From NCBI RefSeq assembly GCF_905475395.1, contig NC_058341.1, forward strand, positions 66,595,501-66,659,500: a stretch of DNA of 64,000 nt. The letters are read 5' to 3'. The stretch comes from Chrysoperla carnea. Lineage: Eukaryota > Arthropoda > Insecta > Neuroptera > Chrysopidae. Of this stretch, positions 22,939 through 43,741 are shown one piece after another (within the stretch, counting starts at the first letter, position 1; every line of letters starts with the position of its first letter). The notes beneath the pieces are model-generated. The model saw only the letters and a program-made list of their open reading frames with translations, was not told the DNA's origin and did no database searches. A program made the position numbers and the translations under genes.

Positions 22939-23153
22939 CTACAACAAAATTTTGAATAACGCGCGTTTAATACAATTTTTCTATGATGTCATCATGACAA
23001 TAGACATTTTTTAGTTTTATATTTATTTGTACACAAATAAAATTTACCTAATGATATGTCTTCTTTTCTACCAGTAATTTTTTCTAATCGACTTGATGCA
23101 TTTTCTAATATTCTTTTTCGTCGAGCTTCTCGACGTGCAACAGCATCGGCCAT
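22334..23153 (-). CDS. Camlg: CAMLG/GET2-like tail-anchored protein insertion factor (gene span)
   Basis: Two coding exons (23153-23048 and 22938-22334) give a 236-aa protein. The family member CAMLG works with GET1/WRB as the ER-membrane receptor for the GET3/TRC40 ATPase and inserts tail-anchored proteins. Visible: a basic cytosolic N terminus (RREARRKRILEN, residues 7-18) like the GET3-binding basic stretch of CAMLG; the following SRLEKITG resembles EQRINRIMG; a polar linker; then three hydrophobic segments at about 129-146, 153-171 and 207-229. Between the last two lies AALMLSGLSPNITNSLSLGI, parallel to the CAMLG AALLLSG.P..VIN motif, and FSIFLFTFVLTHIAF matches the final membrane segment. 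Shorter than human CAMLG (296 aa), mostly in the linker. The assignment is by remembered family pattern, since the family is poorly conserved. Divergent from Caf1-55. Confidence 0.82.
23048..23153 (-). CDS. Camlg: CAMLG-like, coding exon 1
   Basis: Encodes residues 1-35 and the first base of codon 36. The start MADAVARREARR is the first ATG before the basic stretch. The donor reads TAG|GTAAATT. Phase matches exon 2 exactly (G|AT = Asp36). Confidence 0.82.
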
Positions 23154-24944
23154 GTTTTTTGTTTTGATGACTTGATTGAAAAATTTAATAATAAAATTTT
23201 CCTAAAATTTCGCTGTTTATGAATTATTCATTAGGTTTTTTTGTTATTGGTGGGAATATGAATTATGGTAATCCGAGAAAGATGGCTGATTTTCAATTGT
23301 TTATGAATTAAGGAGAAGAAAATTATATAAATTTTATCATAATTGTAATATTAAGTTCATAAAAATATATTTGTAATTATGTTTGAAAAATAATTGTTAA
23401 TTTTGACAGTACTGTAACCACATTTTATCAGCCATTTTATGTTTATTTGACGTTTAGAAAAATAAACATACCCCTTCCATATTTTCCAGATTTACCAAAA
23501 AAATACAGGTTTTACAAAATATAAGGAAAATTAACAATATTTTTTTTCTATAAATACAGTAGAAACTTGTAGATGCCGTACAAGGATGCATTAAAAAAGA
23601 AAAAGGTAAAACTTATAATTAAAATTATATAAGCTTGAAGCGGACAAGTAAAATATCCAGGATGATTCGGAGCGCCTGAAGCTTTTCCAATAGTCAAAAA
23701 ATTGTGTTTATTTAGATTTTTAATTAACTATAAAATTATTTCATTAAATTTGTATTATTTGTATACCATGTATATATGAAATTTTAAAGCGTGCTCAGGA
23801 CGCAAAAAGTGAGGTCATAAATGAGCAACATAGATCAATTAGGTGATCTTGTAAACCGTTAGAGATACAACAGAAGTTTAAATGTAAAAAATGCTCCTTA
23901 TAAAAAAATAAACAACTTTCGTCCCAACACATTTTTTCGTAAACATTACTGTTTACCTTTGAATGTGGCACTCTAGGATGGTTTATTTTTACGTCATGTG
24001 AGTAAAGAAAGATAGTCACTCTTAGATAGCCACAGTATGTATACCATATAATACATACTATATAATGTTATAGCCTAATTTGGGCAATCACGGGTTAACA
24101 GTAAAGTTTATGAAAAAAAAATTTACATTTAAACTTAATCTTCCATCTAAATTACGGATTTATCCCCCTCTTTAAAGGCAAAAAATACTGATTTTCAAAG
24201 CTTTTAAATCAAAAGCTGAGTACGTCCCTGGCCTTATCCCTCTCGCTCTTACATTCACACACAAGCTCACAAACACAAAAGTGTTTTCAAATATTTCTTT
24301 CATTTAAATTTTTTAATTTACATTAAAAGTTAAATAAAATTTCATAGAAATAATACTTTTGCTTTGGTTTATGATTAAAACCACAATGAATATTAAAACT
24401 TTCGAAATTCAAGTTGAATTGTTTTAGGATACCCGGTATATTTCTATTATTCCCGCCTTATTAAAATAATTATATTTCTTCTAAAAATTATATAAGCTTT
24501 GATTGAATATTAATTTAAAAAATTTCAAACTGTATTTGAAAAATCAAAAAACTATTTTTAATTCACGATGTTCTAGACTTTTATATTATTGTGCAAGCAG
24601 TGCATAAATAAATTTGTTTTTAAAATGGCGCCATAATTATAAAAAAATAATTTCCGGTTATTATAAAAATTACGCTAAATAAGTAAATAATTAAATGGCT
24701 TGTGTACAGTGAATAAAATATTAAAATAATTTTATTTTTCATTAATAATTTTTTACTTGTAGAAAGTTCTCATATAAATCAACTTTAAAATTTATTTGGA
24801 CATTTTGTTTATTGTGAAAAACGACTTTATAGGTGTTGCAGTATTCAATCCGACAGTTATTGGCGGGACATTGCAGAGTTGTTTTGTATGTTTTAATTTA
24901 ATTTAAGTAATAAATTTCTTAGCAGTTACTTTAATTCTAAACAA
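23154..24944. promoter_or_regulatory. Divergent intergenic region between the CAMLG-like gene and Caf1-55
   Basis: About 1.8 kb between two divergent starts, so it should hold both promoters. It contains one family A copy (23785-24075). An AAAATGGCG motif at about 24620 matches one upstream of Arpc4. No TATA box or initiator can be assigned with confidence. Confidence 0.45.
23785..24075 (+). repeat. Family A element, partial
   Basis: Holds AAGCGTGCTCAGGACGCAAAA, GTAAACCGTTAGAGATACAAC, AAAAAATGCTCCTTATAAAA and TTTACGTCATGTGAGTAAAG. It sits in the shared CAMLG-like/Caf1-55 upstream region. Confidence 0.7.
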
Positions 24945-34982
<10,038 letters not shown>

Positions 34983-35325
34983 AAAGTATTGAATATATTT
35001 TTTTTGTAAGATTACTCCCCAAATAATTGGCTATGCACCAAGTGCATTTATAATCATATATTGATTTAATCACATACGACAGATAATCAAATTTTCCAAC
35101 AATGTTGTTGCTGATATCTGCTGGTCAATCTTTAGACTGAAGAAAATTCGATGATTTGACAGGAAAAATATTTCATAAGCATCATATTCATTATTTGTCG
35201 TTTGTGAGATAATTTGAGTGATTGAATTTTCATACCTAATTGTAATTTTAAAAATTTCTATGAACATTTTTAATATTAATTTAATTATTATTTTCTTTTA
35301 AATATACCGGTTGTCTTTGAACTAA

Positions 35326-35331
35326 AATAAA
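35326..35331 (+). terminator. Caf1-55 polyadenylation signal
   Basis: AATAAA about 345 bp after the Caf1-55 stop. It is the first good signal in the 3' region. Confidence 0.5.
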
Positions 35332-35739
35332 TGCTCAATAATCAAATGAATGTTAGGGTGTGCCAAGTCTCTAGCATCTGATTGAACATATACACTGACA
35401 TTTAAGTACACTGTTGTCAATAGAACAGCTGTCATTAATCAAATTGTTTAATTTGTGCTGTGCAAAATTGGTGCAGTAGAAGGCAGTTTACAAATAATTC
35501 TGTGCTACTGGAAAAATTTTTATAAAAATTTTATGTTTGGTATAAGAGAAATTTGGAAAAAAACTCCTTGCGTCCATAAAAAAAAGCTCATGTTAATTTT
35601 TCGATTTTATTTTTGAAAACGGTACAGTAGATCGTTCTGAAATTTTGTATATACGTTTAGTAGGGGCATCGAGCTTATGAGTGATTTTTTAAATCAAAAT
35701 CCTAAGTAAATAAGCATTATGTCCATAGTACCTTAATGT

Positions 35740-37600
35740 TTCCCCGGATAATACTTTTTGCCTTCTTTTCTTCTCATTTCCTGATCGTCTTTATCATTCA
35801 AACTTTCTTTAGATTCACTTTCCTTTATTTTTAATAGAAATTCCTGACAAAAAATTTAAAAGGAAAGTGAATCTGAAAAAAGTTTCAATGAAGGAAACGA
35901 TCAGGAAAATGAGAAGAAAAGAAGACGAGAAATATTATTCTGAAGGAACCTTGGTAGTTTACCCTCTAGTTAAAGTAGTTTAGCAAACTATGATGTTATG
36001 AGATCAAGCATTTAGATTACTGCCACCCCCGATTTAGTTTTACGTATTACTTGATCGCATGTTTGGTGTGCGATGGAATCGTATTATATTAGGCGAAGCT
36101 CGTATAATAGGTAAAACTAAATTGGGGGTAGCAATAATCTAAATTCTGAAAAATGCCTTTAGAATTGATGAAAACATTTTGGGATTTTTCCTAATTCCAT
36201 ATTATCAGTTAAAAATCCCGCCAGCAGGTATTAAATTTTTCCATATTTAAGATGCCGCGAAAATGTTAAACTAATGCCACACAAAGACATGCATTATCAT
36301 TTTAATTATGGCGGGAACAAAAGACCTGTTGGAGATATATTAGCTGATGATATGTTATTTAGAAAAAAACCGAACAATGTTTTCATCGATTTTGAAGACA
36401 ATAGAGATGATTGAAAAAAAATAAAAAGGAAAATGAATTTGAGGCAAAGCTCCAATGGTAGGGGAGCCCAAGAGGGGATTTGTGTAGTTACTCGAGCGCG
36501 TCAGATTAAAACATGGGGGGTTCCTTGGACCTTCCTCAGTATCTCCACCAAATATTAGCCCTAAATATGGGGGGACCCGCGTAGGGCAGACGGTCAGATT
36601 AGTAAAAACAAAATTGCGATAGGTAAATTAACTCGAACGCGTTAGATTAAGATATGGTGGATTAATTACATGATAAAAAATGTAAATTTCAATAATCTGA
36701 AAAATTTTGATCACGCTTGAGTTACTACGGATAACGCAACTTTGCAAGCTTCCCATTTCTTTTCGTCTCGCTTAAATCATCAGATTATTGGAATGTACAT
36801 TTTTTATCATGTAATTAACCCACCATATCTTAATCTAACGCGTTCGAGTTAATTTACCTATCGCAATTTTGTTTTTACTAATCTGACCGTCTGCCCTACG
36901 CGGGTCCCCCCATATTTAGGGCTAATATTTGGTGGAGATACTGAGGAAGGTCCAAGGAACCCCCCCATGTCTTAATCTGACGCGCTCGAGTAACTACACA
37001 AATCCCCTCTTGGGCTCCCCTACTACAATGATGAGTATGATCACGAAAAAGAGAAAAAAAGGAGGCTAGAAGTATTATACTGCTGGGACTATGGTAGTTT
37101 GCCCTATAGTTTAGATAGTTAAGTCAACTGATATTGTGATTAACCATTTAGTATACACTGCCACTCCTCGATTTAGTTTTAAGTAAAACTAAATCGGGGG
37201 TGGCAATAATTTAAATGCTTGATCACAACACAAGTTGGCTAAACTACCTAAACTAGAGAGCAAACTACCAAAGTCCCACCAGGATAGTATTCTCGTCTTC
37301 TTTTCTACTCATTTTCCTGATCATATTCATCACTGGAGTCTTCTTCAGATTTACTTTCGTTTTTATTTTTTTCCACCATCTCTATTGTCTTCAAAATTTA
37401 TGAAAACATTGCCCATGGTTTTCCAAATCCCATTTCATCAGCTAATATACCTCCCTGAGGTCTTATGTCCTCGCCATAATAAAAATGCTAATGTATGTTT
37501 TTGGTGTGGCATTCGTTAAATTTTTTATCATTTCCGGGTTTTCTTCCATAACGTCATCCTTAGATTTTGATTCAAGAAAATTGGAACCTAACCATGACGT
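35740..37600. pseudogene. Cluster of decayed, inverted SNF2-family helicase fragments
   Basis: At least four fragments of one coding sequence lie head to head. On the minus strand, 37600-37230 reads GGILADEMGFGKP (helicase motif I; the functional form ends GKT), a stop, ILKTIEMVEKNK, an acidic linker, a stop, KRRREYYPGGTLVV. On the plus strand, 36235-36452 reads ILADDM then degenerates, and 37026-37120 continues NDEYD-like acidic sequence. Two more partial copies (35870-35990 plus, 35835-35740 minus) hold only the acidic/basic linker and GTLVV. The order GGILADDMGLGKT...LVVCPASL is typical of SNF2 ATPases such as TTF2/lodestar. Stops and frameshifts make all copies non-functional. A shared GATTTAGTTTTA-rich palindrome links the copies. 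Confidence 0.7.
36458..37025. mobile_element. Long-arm foldback element inserted in an SNF2 fragment
   Basis: Two 243-244-bp arms (36458-36700 and 36780-37023) are nearly perfect complements around a 79-bp spacer. The ends are GTAGGGGAGCCCAAGAGGGG and its complement. CAATG flanks both sides (36453-36457 and 37026-37030, the right one 2 bp from the arm). Removing the insert rejoins the helicase fragment as TCCAATGATGAGTATGAT, parallel to the intact minus-strand copy. The arms are GC-richer than the surroundings. Confidence 0.85.
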
Positions 37601-38738
37601 AATGTTTTTAATGTTCTTTATACAAAAATGTTATTTAGGCGTTCCCTACTATTCCTTTTCTTATTGATCATTTAATCAAAGACTAAATGGATATCATACA
37701 TTAAAAAAATTACGTAAGACGTAAGACATAGAAAATTACATTACATGGTGTCTTTTTTATGTTGACATATGCTTGAATCTCGAAAAATAAGTTTTATCGA
37801 TAAAAATGCTTCGAGCAAAAAATGGTGGGTCTATAGGCGTCTAAAGTTTCCAGGCTCAATGAAATGCTCAGTCTACTCCATAACTGGTAACAGATAGGTG
37901 AACATTTTAAATTAGCAAGTTGTTATTGATTCAAAAAGTAACATTTTTTGTTCGAAACATTTTTTCCGCAAACCGAACAGCTTAGGCAAAAACGGACTGA
38001 AAAGTTTTCCCAAAAATTGTTTTTTTCGTGTGTCTTAAGTGGAATTTAGACACTCTTCGAAAAAAAATTAGTTAGAAAACCCTATGTAGATACCTTCAAG
38101 CATCCGGTATATGTCTTACGTTTTGACCATTGGGAGGTAAAATTCTTAACCCTGATTGGCTAATTTGCTTATATACTACGATTTTTTTTATGTGTGATGG
38201 TCATAACGGTTTAGTTATAAACAAAAAACATTTTGAGTCGGTTTAATTGTTTACCCATTTCAAAAATTTTTTGACCGTACTTGATATTTGAAAAAAAAAA
38301 GGAATCGGATAAATTGTTACTAAAAGATAATTAAAAAAGCATGTTTTGATAAAATGTTTAAATTAAACAGCTAAGACCGTTTCAAACCAAACAAATTTTT
38401 TTTCATTTTTTTAAATTACTTATTGTTATGTTTATTTTTAATAAAATTGGTAATACAGAAAATAATAACAAAAAAATAAAAATTACAAAATAATTTGTAC
38501 CACCAAGAATATTAAATAAAAAAATTGATAAAAAAAGTGTTTTTTTTCTTCTTCATATTAAACTTCTATTCCTAGTCCAGTTTTTGAGGGCTTTCCGTTT
38601 CGAATTGTTTCGGGTAAAATTCATATTATTTGATAAGAACGGACAACGCACGATCACATATCCACCCGATATGGGTATCCACTCATTTAATAAGTAATAT
38701 TTATTAAATGGTAATTATTATGTTGTAAATACGCACCA
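37601..38738. other. Unclassified non-coding stretch
   Basis: No gene or repeat family recognised between the SNF2 fragments and the TTAGG run. Confidence 0.3.
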
Positions 38739-38757
38739 GGTTAGGTTAGGTTAGGTT
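38739..38757. repeat. Short interstitial TTAGG run
   Basis: Three to four head-to-tail TTAGG units, the canonical insect telomere repeat. It is too short to be more than a chance or relic tract. Confidence 0.6.
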
Positions 38758-38947
38758 ATATTGGCTGCCCATTAAGGACACACTTAGGCTATAGAGCCGA
38801 TTGTGATACCATATATGTTTTTTACCACCTTTCCGCTTTTTCGGGATAATAAGGCAAAAAATAGTAGTTTTTAAGAAAAAAAACTTTGGAAACAATCGAA
38901 GTGAAGGATTTTTAAAAAAAAAAGGCGGAAAAAGCATTTTAATAAAA

Positions 38948-39690
38948 ACAAGTGAAAACTAACAACTGACCGAGTTAATTGTTGAAATACCATGCATAGA
39001 CAGTGTTGATTACTCTTTCACATTACACATACAATTCATACATTTCAGCTTATTATACCATGAAATTTACATAGTATATTAAGTTTAGCCTCAAGTTTGT
39101 AACGCTTAAATTTTGTCATAGGGGTTCATAAAATCACCTAATTAGTCCATTTCCGGTTGTCCGTCCGTCTGTCCGTCTGTGGACACGATAACTCAAAAAC
39201 GGAAAAAGATATCGAGTTGAAATTTTTACAGCGTACTCAGGACGTAAAAAGTGCGGTCGAGTTCGTAAATGAGCATCATAGGTCAGTTGGGTCTTGGGTC
39301 CGTAGGACCCATTTGTAAACCGTTAGAGATAGAACAAAAGTTTAAATGTAAAAAATGTTTCTTATCAAAAATTAAACAACTTTTGTTTGAAACATTTTTT
39401 CGTAAATATCACTGTTTACCCGTGAGGGCGCCAATTAGGCGGAAATTTTATAATATGTACTATACTTGATTATTAGTTATGTATGTGTCACATGTTTGTA
39501 TGAGTAATGTGATAAAGAAATCAACACTGACTATGCATGGTATTTCAACAATTAACTCAGTCAATTGTTTGTTTTCACTTGTCTATACCAAAATTTTGTT
39601 CATAGTATCAATATTTTTAAGCGTTATAAACTTGGGACTAAACTTAGTATACCTTGGTATATTTCATATACATGGTATAAAATAGAGGGT
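38948..39690 (+). mobile_element. Family A element, full length, with an inverted partial copy attached
   Basis: 38948-39583 is a full copy: left terminus AACAAGTGAAAACTAACAAC, right terminus CAATTGTTTGTTTTCACTTG. 39584-39690 continues with an inverted fragment (CTTGGGACTAAACTTAGTAT). Its body is close to the 33053-33734 copy. Confidence 0.75.
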
Positions 39691-40129
39691 CGTAGAGCTA
39701 TATGAAACGAAACAAGTTTCATCTAGAATTATTTTGGGTTATCTTTCGCTAAGGGCTCGCTTTTGACTTATATCTTTAAAATGAGTACCTTAAAGTACCA
39801 AAATATTATTTATTGGGTACCAAAATATAGTTTAAAGTAAGAAATGTGGGACTTGTAAATGCATACGAAACCCACTCAGCGCCTACACTATTATGTTCGA
39901 GCTGTCAAGTTGGCCAATGTTTTGTTTACATATTTGCAATGGCAAGTTGTCTCATGAAAAATTGAAAAAACTGAGGCGGAAAAAATTCATTAATTATTAA
40001 TTCATTGTAGGGACGATTTTTCCATTACTAAAATCAAGGATTGTTCACACAAACGTATTTGCGTTTTTTTCAACATTTGAATCAGGAAGCGGGAACAAGC
40101 TAAGATGGCGTTGACTGGGTACGTGCGCG
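39691..40129. other. Unclassified non-coding stretch
   Basis: Nothing recognised. Confidence 0.3.
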
Positions 40130-40315
40130 AACATTTACGTCCTGAGTACCCTATAAAAATCCCGTTCAGCTTCATATCTCTTTTCGTTTTTGAGTTTTCG
40201 TGTTTGCAGATAGACGGACAACCAGAAATGGACTAATTAGATGATTTTCGTGGTCAAACTTGGGATTGAACTTAATATACCTTGATATATTTCATATATA
40301 CATGGTATAAAAATA
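40130..40315 (-). repeat. Family A element, partial, inverted
   Basis: Holds ACGTCCTGAGTACCCTATAA, TTTTCGTTTTTGAGTTTTCG, AGACGGACAACCAGAAATGG and CATATATACATGGTATAAA. Confidence 0.65.
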
Positions 40316-40730
40316 TTAAGAAAATGATAATAGTTAATTGATATTTCATTTTATAATTTGTAATTTTCGAAAAAAACTCAACAGTAGAAATGTCTTTTAA
40401 ACTTACGTAATCATGATTATTTGCATATATAGTAATTACATATGCATTTACAGTTTGGCAACCATCACGTTAGCCATTTATAGTATTGAAGTAAAAAGTG
40501 TATATTATATGAAGTAAGACGTTCTTATGCATAAAAACAAGTAAAAGTGTTGTGTAGTAATCACATAGCAAGGCAGGTTTGCTGTATCTATTGACAGTGA
40601 TCATACCACATAGGATACAGTACCTTGAATAAAGCAAGATTGTTGTCAATAGACACGCCAAACCTACCTGGCTATGTGCTTACTATACAAAACTACTGTG
40701 TTGTTTTCTTTGTTTTACTTCATATATTTA

Positions 40731-41431
40731 GGGCCCCCGCAGACTGCAGACTTTTTATCGGCCGATAGTTTAGTCGGGTTGGGCTGAAAGTGCGCACACC
40801 GAGCCAACTAAACAGTTTGGTTGGTGAACAGGGCGCAGACTATCCAACAGCCGGCCGACTATTCTCGAACTAGTTTGTAACTGACTGTTGAAGCGGTCGC
40901 ACAATGAAAATATTGTCCAGGAAAATTATTGGTCTCATCATACTCCGGAGGAGGAAAATCAACAAGAGATTCCGAGAGTATCGGGTGCATCCCATTCTCA
41001 GTGATAGATTAGTTAGTGGAAAATTTTACACTATGCATTCCAAATTACTTGATTACCCGAAAAAAATTTCCGCCTATTATTGAATGAGCATTACTAGCTT
41101 CAATGAACTCTTCAAGCTAATTGGACCAGCAATAGCGAAGGAGGATACAAATTTAAGACTTTCTATACCTGTGGAAGAGCCAGAGCTAACTGAGCTATCG
41201 GCCGACTAAACAATCGGCATGTATGCGCAGGCGTGTATGCGCCAATACTGATTAAACAGTCGGCCGATAGTTGGCCGACAGATTTGTTTGAATGTAATCG
41301 GGTAACCCATCAAACTTTTTTATCGGCCGATACTGAATCGCTGTAGTGTGCGCATATGCATTCCTCTCCATACTGATTAAGAAGCCGACCAAACTATCGG
41401 CCGATAAAAAGTCTGCAGTCTGCGGGGGCCC
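40731..41431. mobile_element. PIF/Harbinger deletion derivative
   Basis: A 701-bp element with terminal inverted repeats of about 40 bp. It starts GGGCCCCCGCAGACTGCAGA; its inner part TATCGGCCGATAGTTT is mirrored at the right end. A 3-bp TTA duplication flanks it (40728-40730 and 41432-41434), as PIF/Harbinger elements use. Subterminal CGGCCGA repeats are frequent. The interior keeps the 5' part of a Harbinger transposase (40914-41200), so the superfamily call rests on ends, target site and protein together. Confidence 0.88.
40914..41200 (+). pseudogene. N-terminal fragment of a HARBI1-like transposase
   Basis: One frame from ATG 40914 runs about 95 codons with a single TGA. Landmarks: YRVHPILSDRLVSGKFYTMH, a stop in place of the residue before MS, MSITSFNELFKLIGPAIAKE and DTNLRLSIPVEE. 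These match the HARBI1/Harbinger N-terminal pattern (HP.L..R...G.F..L, FRMS...F.ELL..IGP, DTN.R..I). The catalytic DDE domain is absent, so it cannot act. Confidence 0.85.
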
Positions 41432-41439
41432 TTACTCTT

Positions 41440-41670
41440 CTTACTTCATCCTTACTAATATTATAAATGCGGAATTAACTCTGTCTGTCTGTCTGTCCAT
41501 TACGCAATCACGTCTAAACTACTCAACCGATTTAAATGAAACTCGGTACAGAGATAGTCTAGAGCCTGAGAAAGGGCATATACTAAATGCGAAAAACGGT
41601 TGTAAGGATTTGAAATAAGGGATGAATGTTTATATATGAATCCATACAATACAATTATAATAATATACTA
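41440..41670 (-). mobile_element. Helitron-like 3' end
   Basis: Read on the minus strand, GCCTAGCAAAGGCGGGTATC is followed by CTAG and T at about 41668. A GC hairpin just before CTAG-T fits a Helitron 3' terminus. The adjacent 41446-41600 segment (TCTGTCTGTCTGTC, ACTACTCAACCGATTTAAAT) is a common insect Helitron-associated motif, possibly from a neighbouring copy. Confidence 0.5.
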
Positions 41671-42104
41671 GCAGATACCCGCCTTTGCTAGGCAATTTAA
41701 ACTTGAAAAAAAAGATTACCGAAAGCCCTCACTTTTCTTGACCTCACTATCTTGACCCCTTTTTAACCCCGTTAGTTCTGTTAAAGAATGTTTACACAAA
41801 ATTGGATGTAGTTTGGGCCAAGAAATCACGTTGTTTCATACAAACGTTTTTTCCCGTTTTTCATGTTTCTACGAAATTCAGGACAAAGTGTTTTATATGT
41901 GTAGAGCATCAAAGTGACCATTAGAAAGATCTTGAGAAAAATGTAACCTTTTGATGGGTTAGTTTTCTATACCAAATTTGGCAAACAGGTGCAATTCGAT
42001 GCACTTCAAATACAAATGGGTATATATTTGACCGGCTTGCAACTAACCCGTAGAAACCGCCATGTAAAGTGTTGTAACATATCTAATGTACCTATACTCT
42101 TCTT

Positions 42105-42332
42105 TTGTCCCATGATTTTTGCCATGGCGGGGTCATGAGACATACCAGCAAATTCATCTCAATTCTTCGTCATATGACGCACAATTTCTTTACGAATATC
42201 CATTGAGCGTTCTTGTGTGCCGTACAACAAATAAGAAAGTGTACGGAAAAGGCATGCACCATCCCCCATTATTGGCACAATCATCAGGTTTATTAATTTC
42301 CCATTGATGTTAACCAACTCTGCGCCCATTTC
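42105..42332 (-). pseudogene. OTU cysteine protease fragment, transposon-derived
   Basis: Minus-strand translation reads ELVNINGKLINLMIVPIMGD then GDGACLFRTLSYLLYG, QERSMDIRKEIVRHM, a TGA where Trp is usual, and DEFAGMSHDP. The GDGxC core with CLFR is the OTU catalytic-cysteine motif. The catalytic His region is not seen. OTU domains are known in Helitrons and other insect transposons, and a Helitron-like 3' end lies about 0.45 kb downstream on the same strand. The stop and lack of a complete domain make it non-functional. Confidence 0.8.
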
Positions 42333-43176
42333 TTAAAAATAGACACAGATAAATTTTTAAATGTAAGAAAATTGCGAAAAAAAAATATACACTACCTAGT
42401 ATAGTAATATTTTGTGACGATGTATGGATGCATCAGACTAACTATAACTGCTTACCCATAGATATATATTTAACATATAGGAACATGTCACATTTGAGAG
42501 TTAGAATATTTCAGTGTTGTGGTGGTAAATTTTTCTTTAAATTCTGAACTATTTTTTAAAATCCCGATTACATACTGATGCCATGCTTGCCTTTATAGAT
42601 AATTTAACGGGTTGTATAAATAATTATAACTAATTAAGACCAATTACAGGGGTCAACATTTAATGGCGAAATTTAATGGGTTTTAATTTTTTGGTATAGA
42701 ACCCTAATTTTTTTAAAATAAAATATAGGCTAATGTAACATGCTGACAATGTAGCATTCTATAGGTGAACGAATTTTTAAAATCGGTTAAGAAGTGTACT
42801 CACAAATGAGGGATTTTTATACAAAATTCATCCTCTATTTCACCCCTTAGGGGTAGAATTTCGGAAAATGATTTCTTATCGGGTGCCTACGTCATTAAAA
42901 GAACACGCCTTGATCCGTCAGTCAGCCTTGTGCCTTGATCCGTCAGTCAATTAGGACAAAGCATTTTGTATTAAAAGATTAATTAAATAATTAATTATAT
43001 AAATATATAAATATATTAATTAATTAATATATAATATATATTAATATTAATATATAGTAAAGTAGTGTATCATTACCATGGAAACGATAAGTTGAATTAA
43101 ATGTAAAAATTTGTAGGGGTATTTTTTATTTTGGTCAATAAAAGTGGTTGAATACTAGTTGATTTAGGTACTTAAA

Positions 43177-43180
<4 letters not shown>
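42333..43180. other. Unclassified non-coding stretch
   Basis: AT-rich and non-coding. A short CCTTGATCCGTCAGTCA duplication lies near 42910-42950. Confidence 0.35.

Positions 43181-43250
<70 letters not shown>
43181..43250. repeat. (TA)35 microsatellite
   Basis: An uninterrupted 70-bp TA run. Confidence 0.95.
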
Positions 43251-43254
<4 letters not shown>

Positions 43255-43289
43255 TATTTGTTTTGCCCTAAAACCTACAAAAAAAAAAT

Positions 43290-43741
43290 ATATATATATA
43301 TTTGTGAATAGGTATCTATTAGAGCTATATGCGACCGAAGCGATCTCCGCTGTCGAAGGCTCCAGCCAGTCCGAAAGTCAGGCCAAAGGCCGAAGGTCAG
43401 GCCAAAAGCGGAATGCCAGACCGTGAACACAGTTATTCCAAAGTTTTAAGTTTTCACTTCCGTCGACAAAACTCTTTTATCGGGGGTTTATCAAATTTTA
43501 TAAAATTTACTAGATACTTCTATTTCTATGCATCCATAATGTACGGCAGCGAAGCGTGGAAGGGTACAGCTAAGAATTTTGCCTAAAGTTGGGTTTCCGC
43601 ATAAAAATAATAAAATCGACGAAATTGTGAACAAAGGAAGGGTAAGTGACGGCATTGGAAGTGAAGGTTATAATACAATGATCTTTGTATTTAAAATTAA
43701 AGTTGCCCAGCGAAGCGGGTACGAACTATAGTTCACAGCTA
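43290..43741 (+). mobile_element. Helitron-like element, 3' part
   Basis: Ends in GCCCAGCGAAGCGGGTACG, a short AT hairpin and CTAG near 43738. A degenerate GGCCRAAGGTCAGGCCAAA duplication lies near 43380-43410. No protein recognised. Confidence 0.5.

Noticed and set aside
38739-38757. TTAGG run as a telomere or telomere-fusion site
   Set aside because: Only three to four units, embedded in ordinary intergenic sequence.
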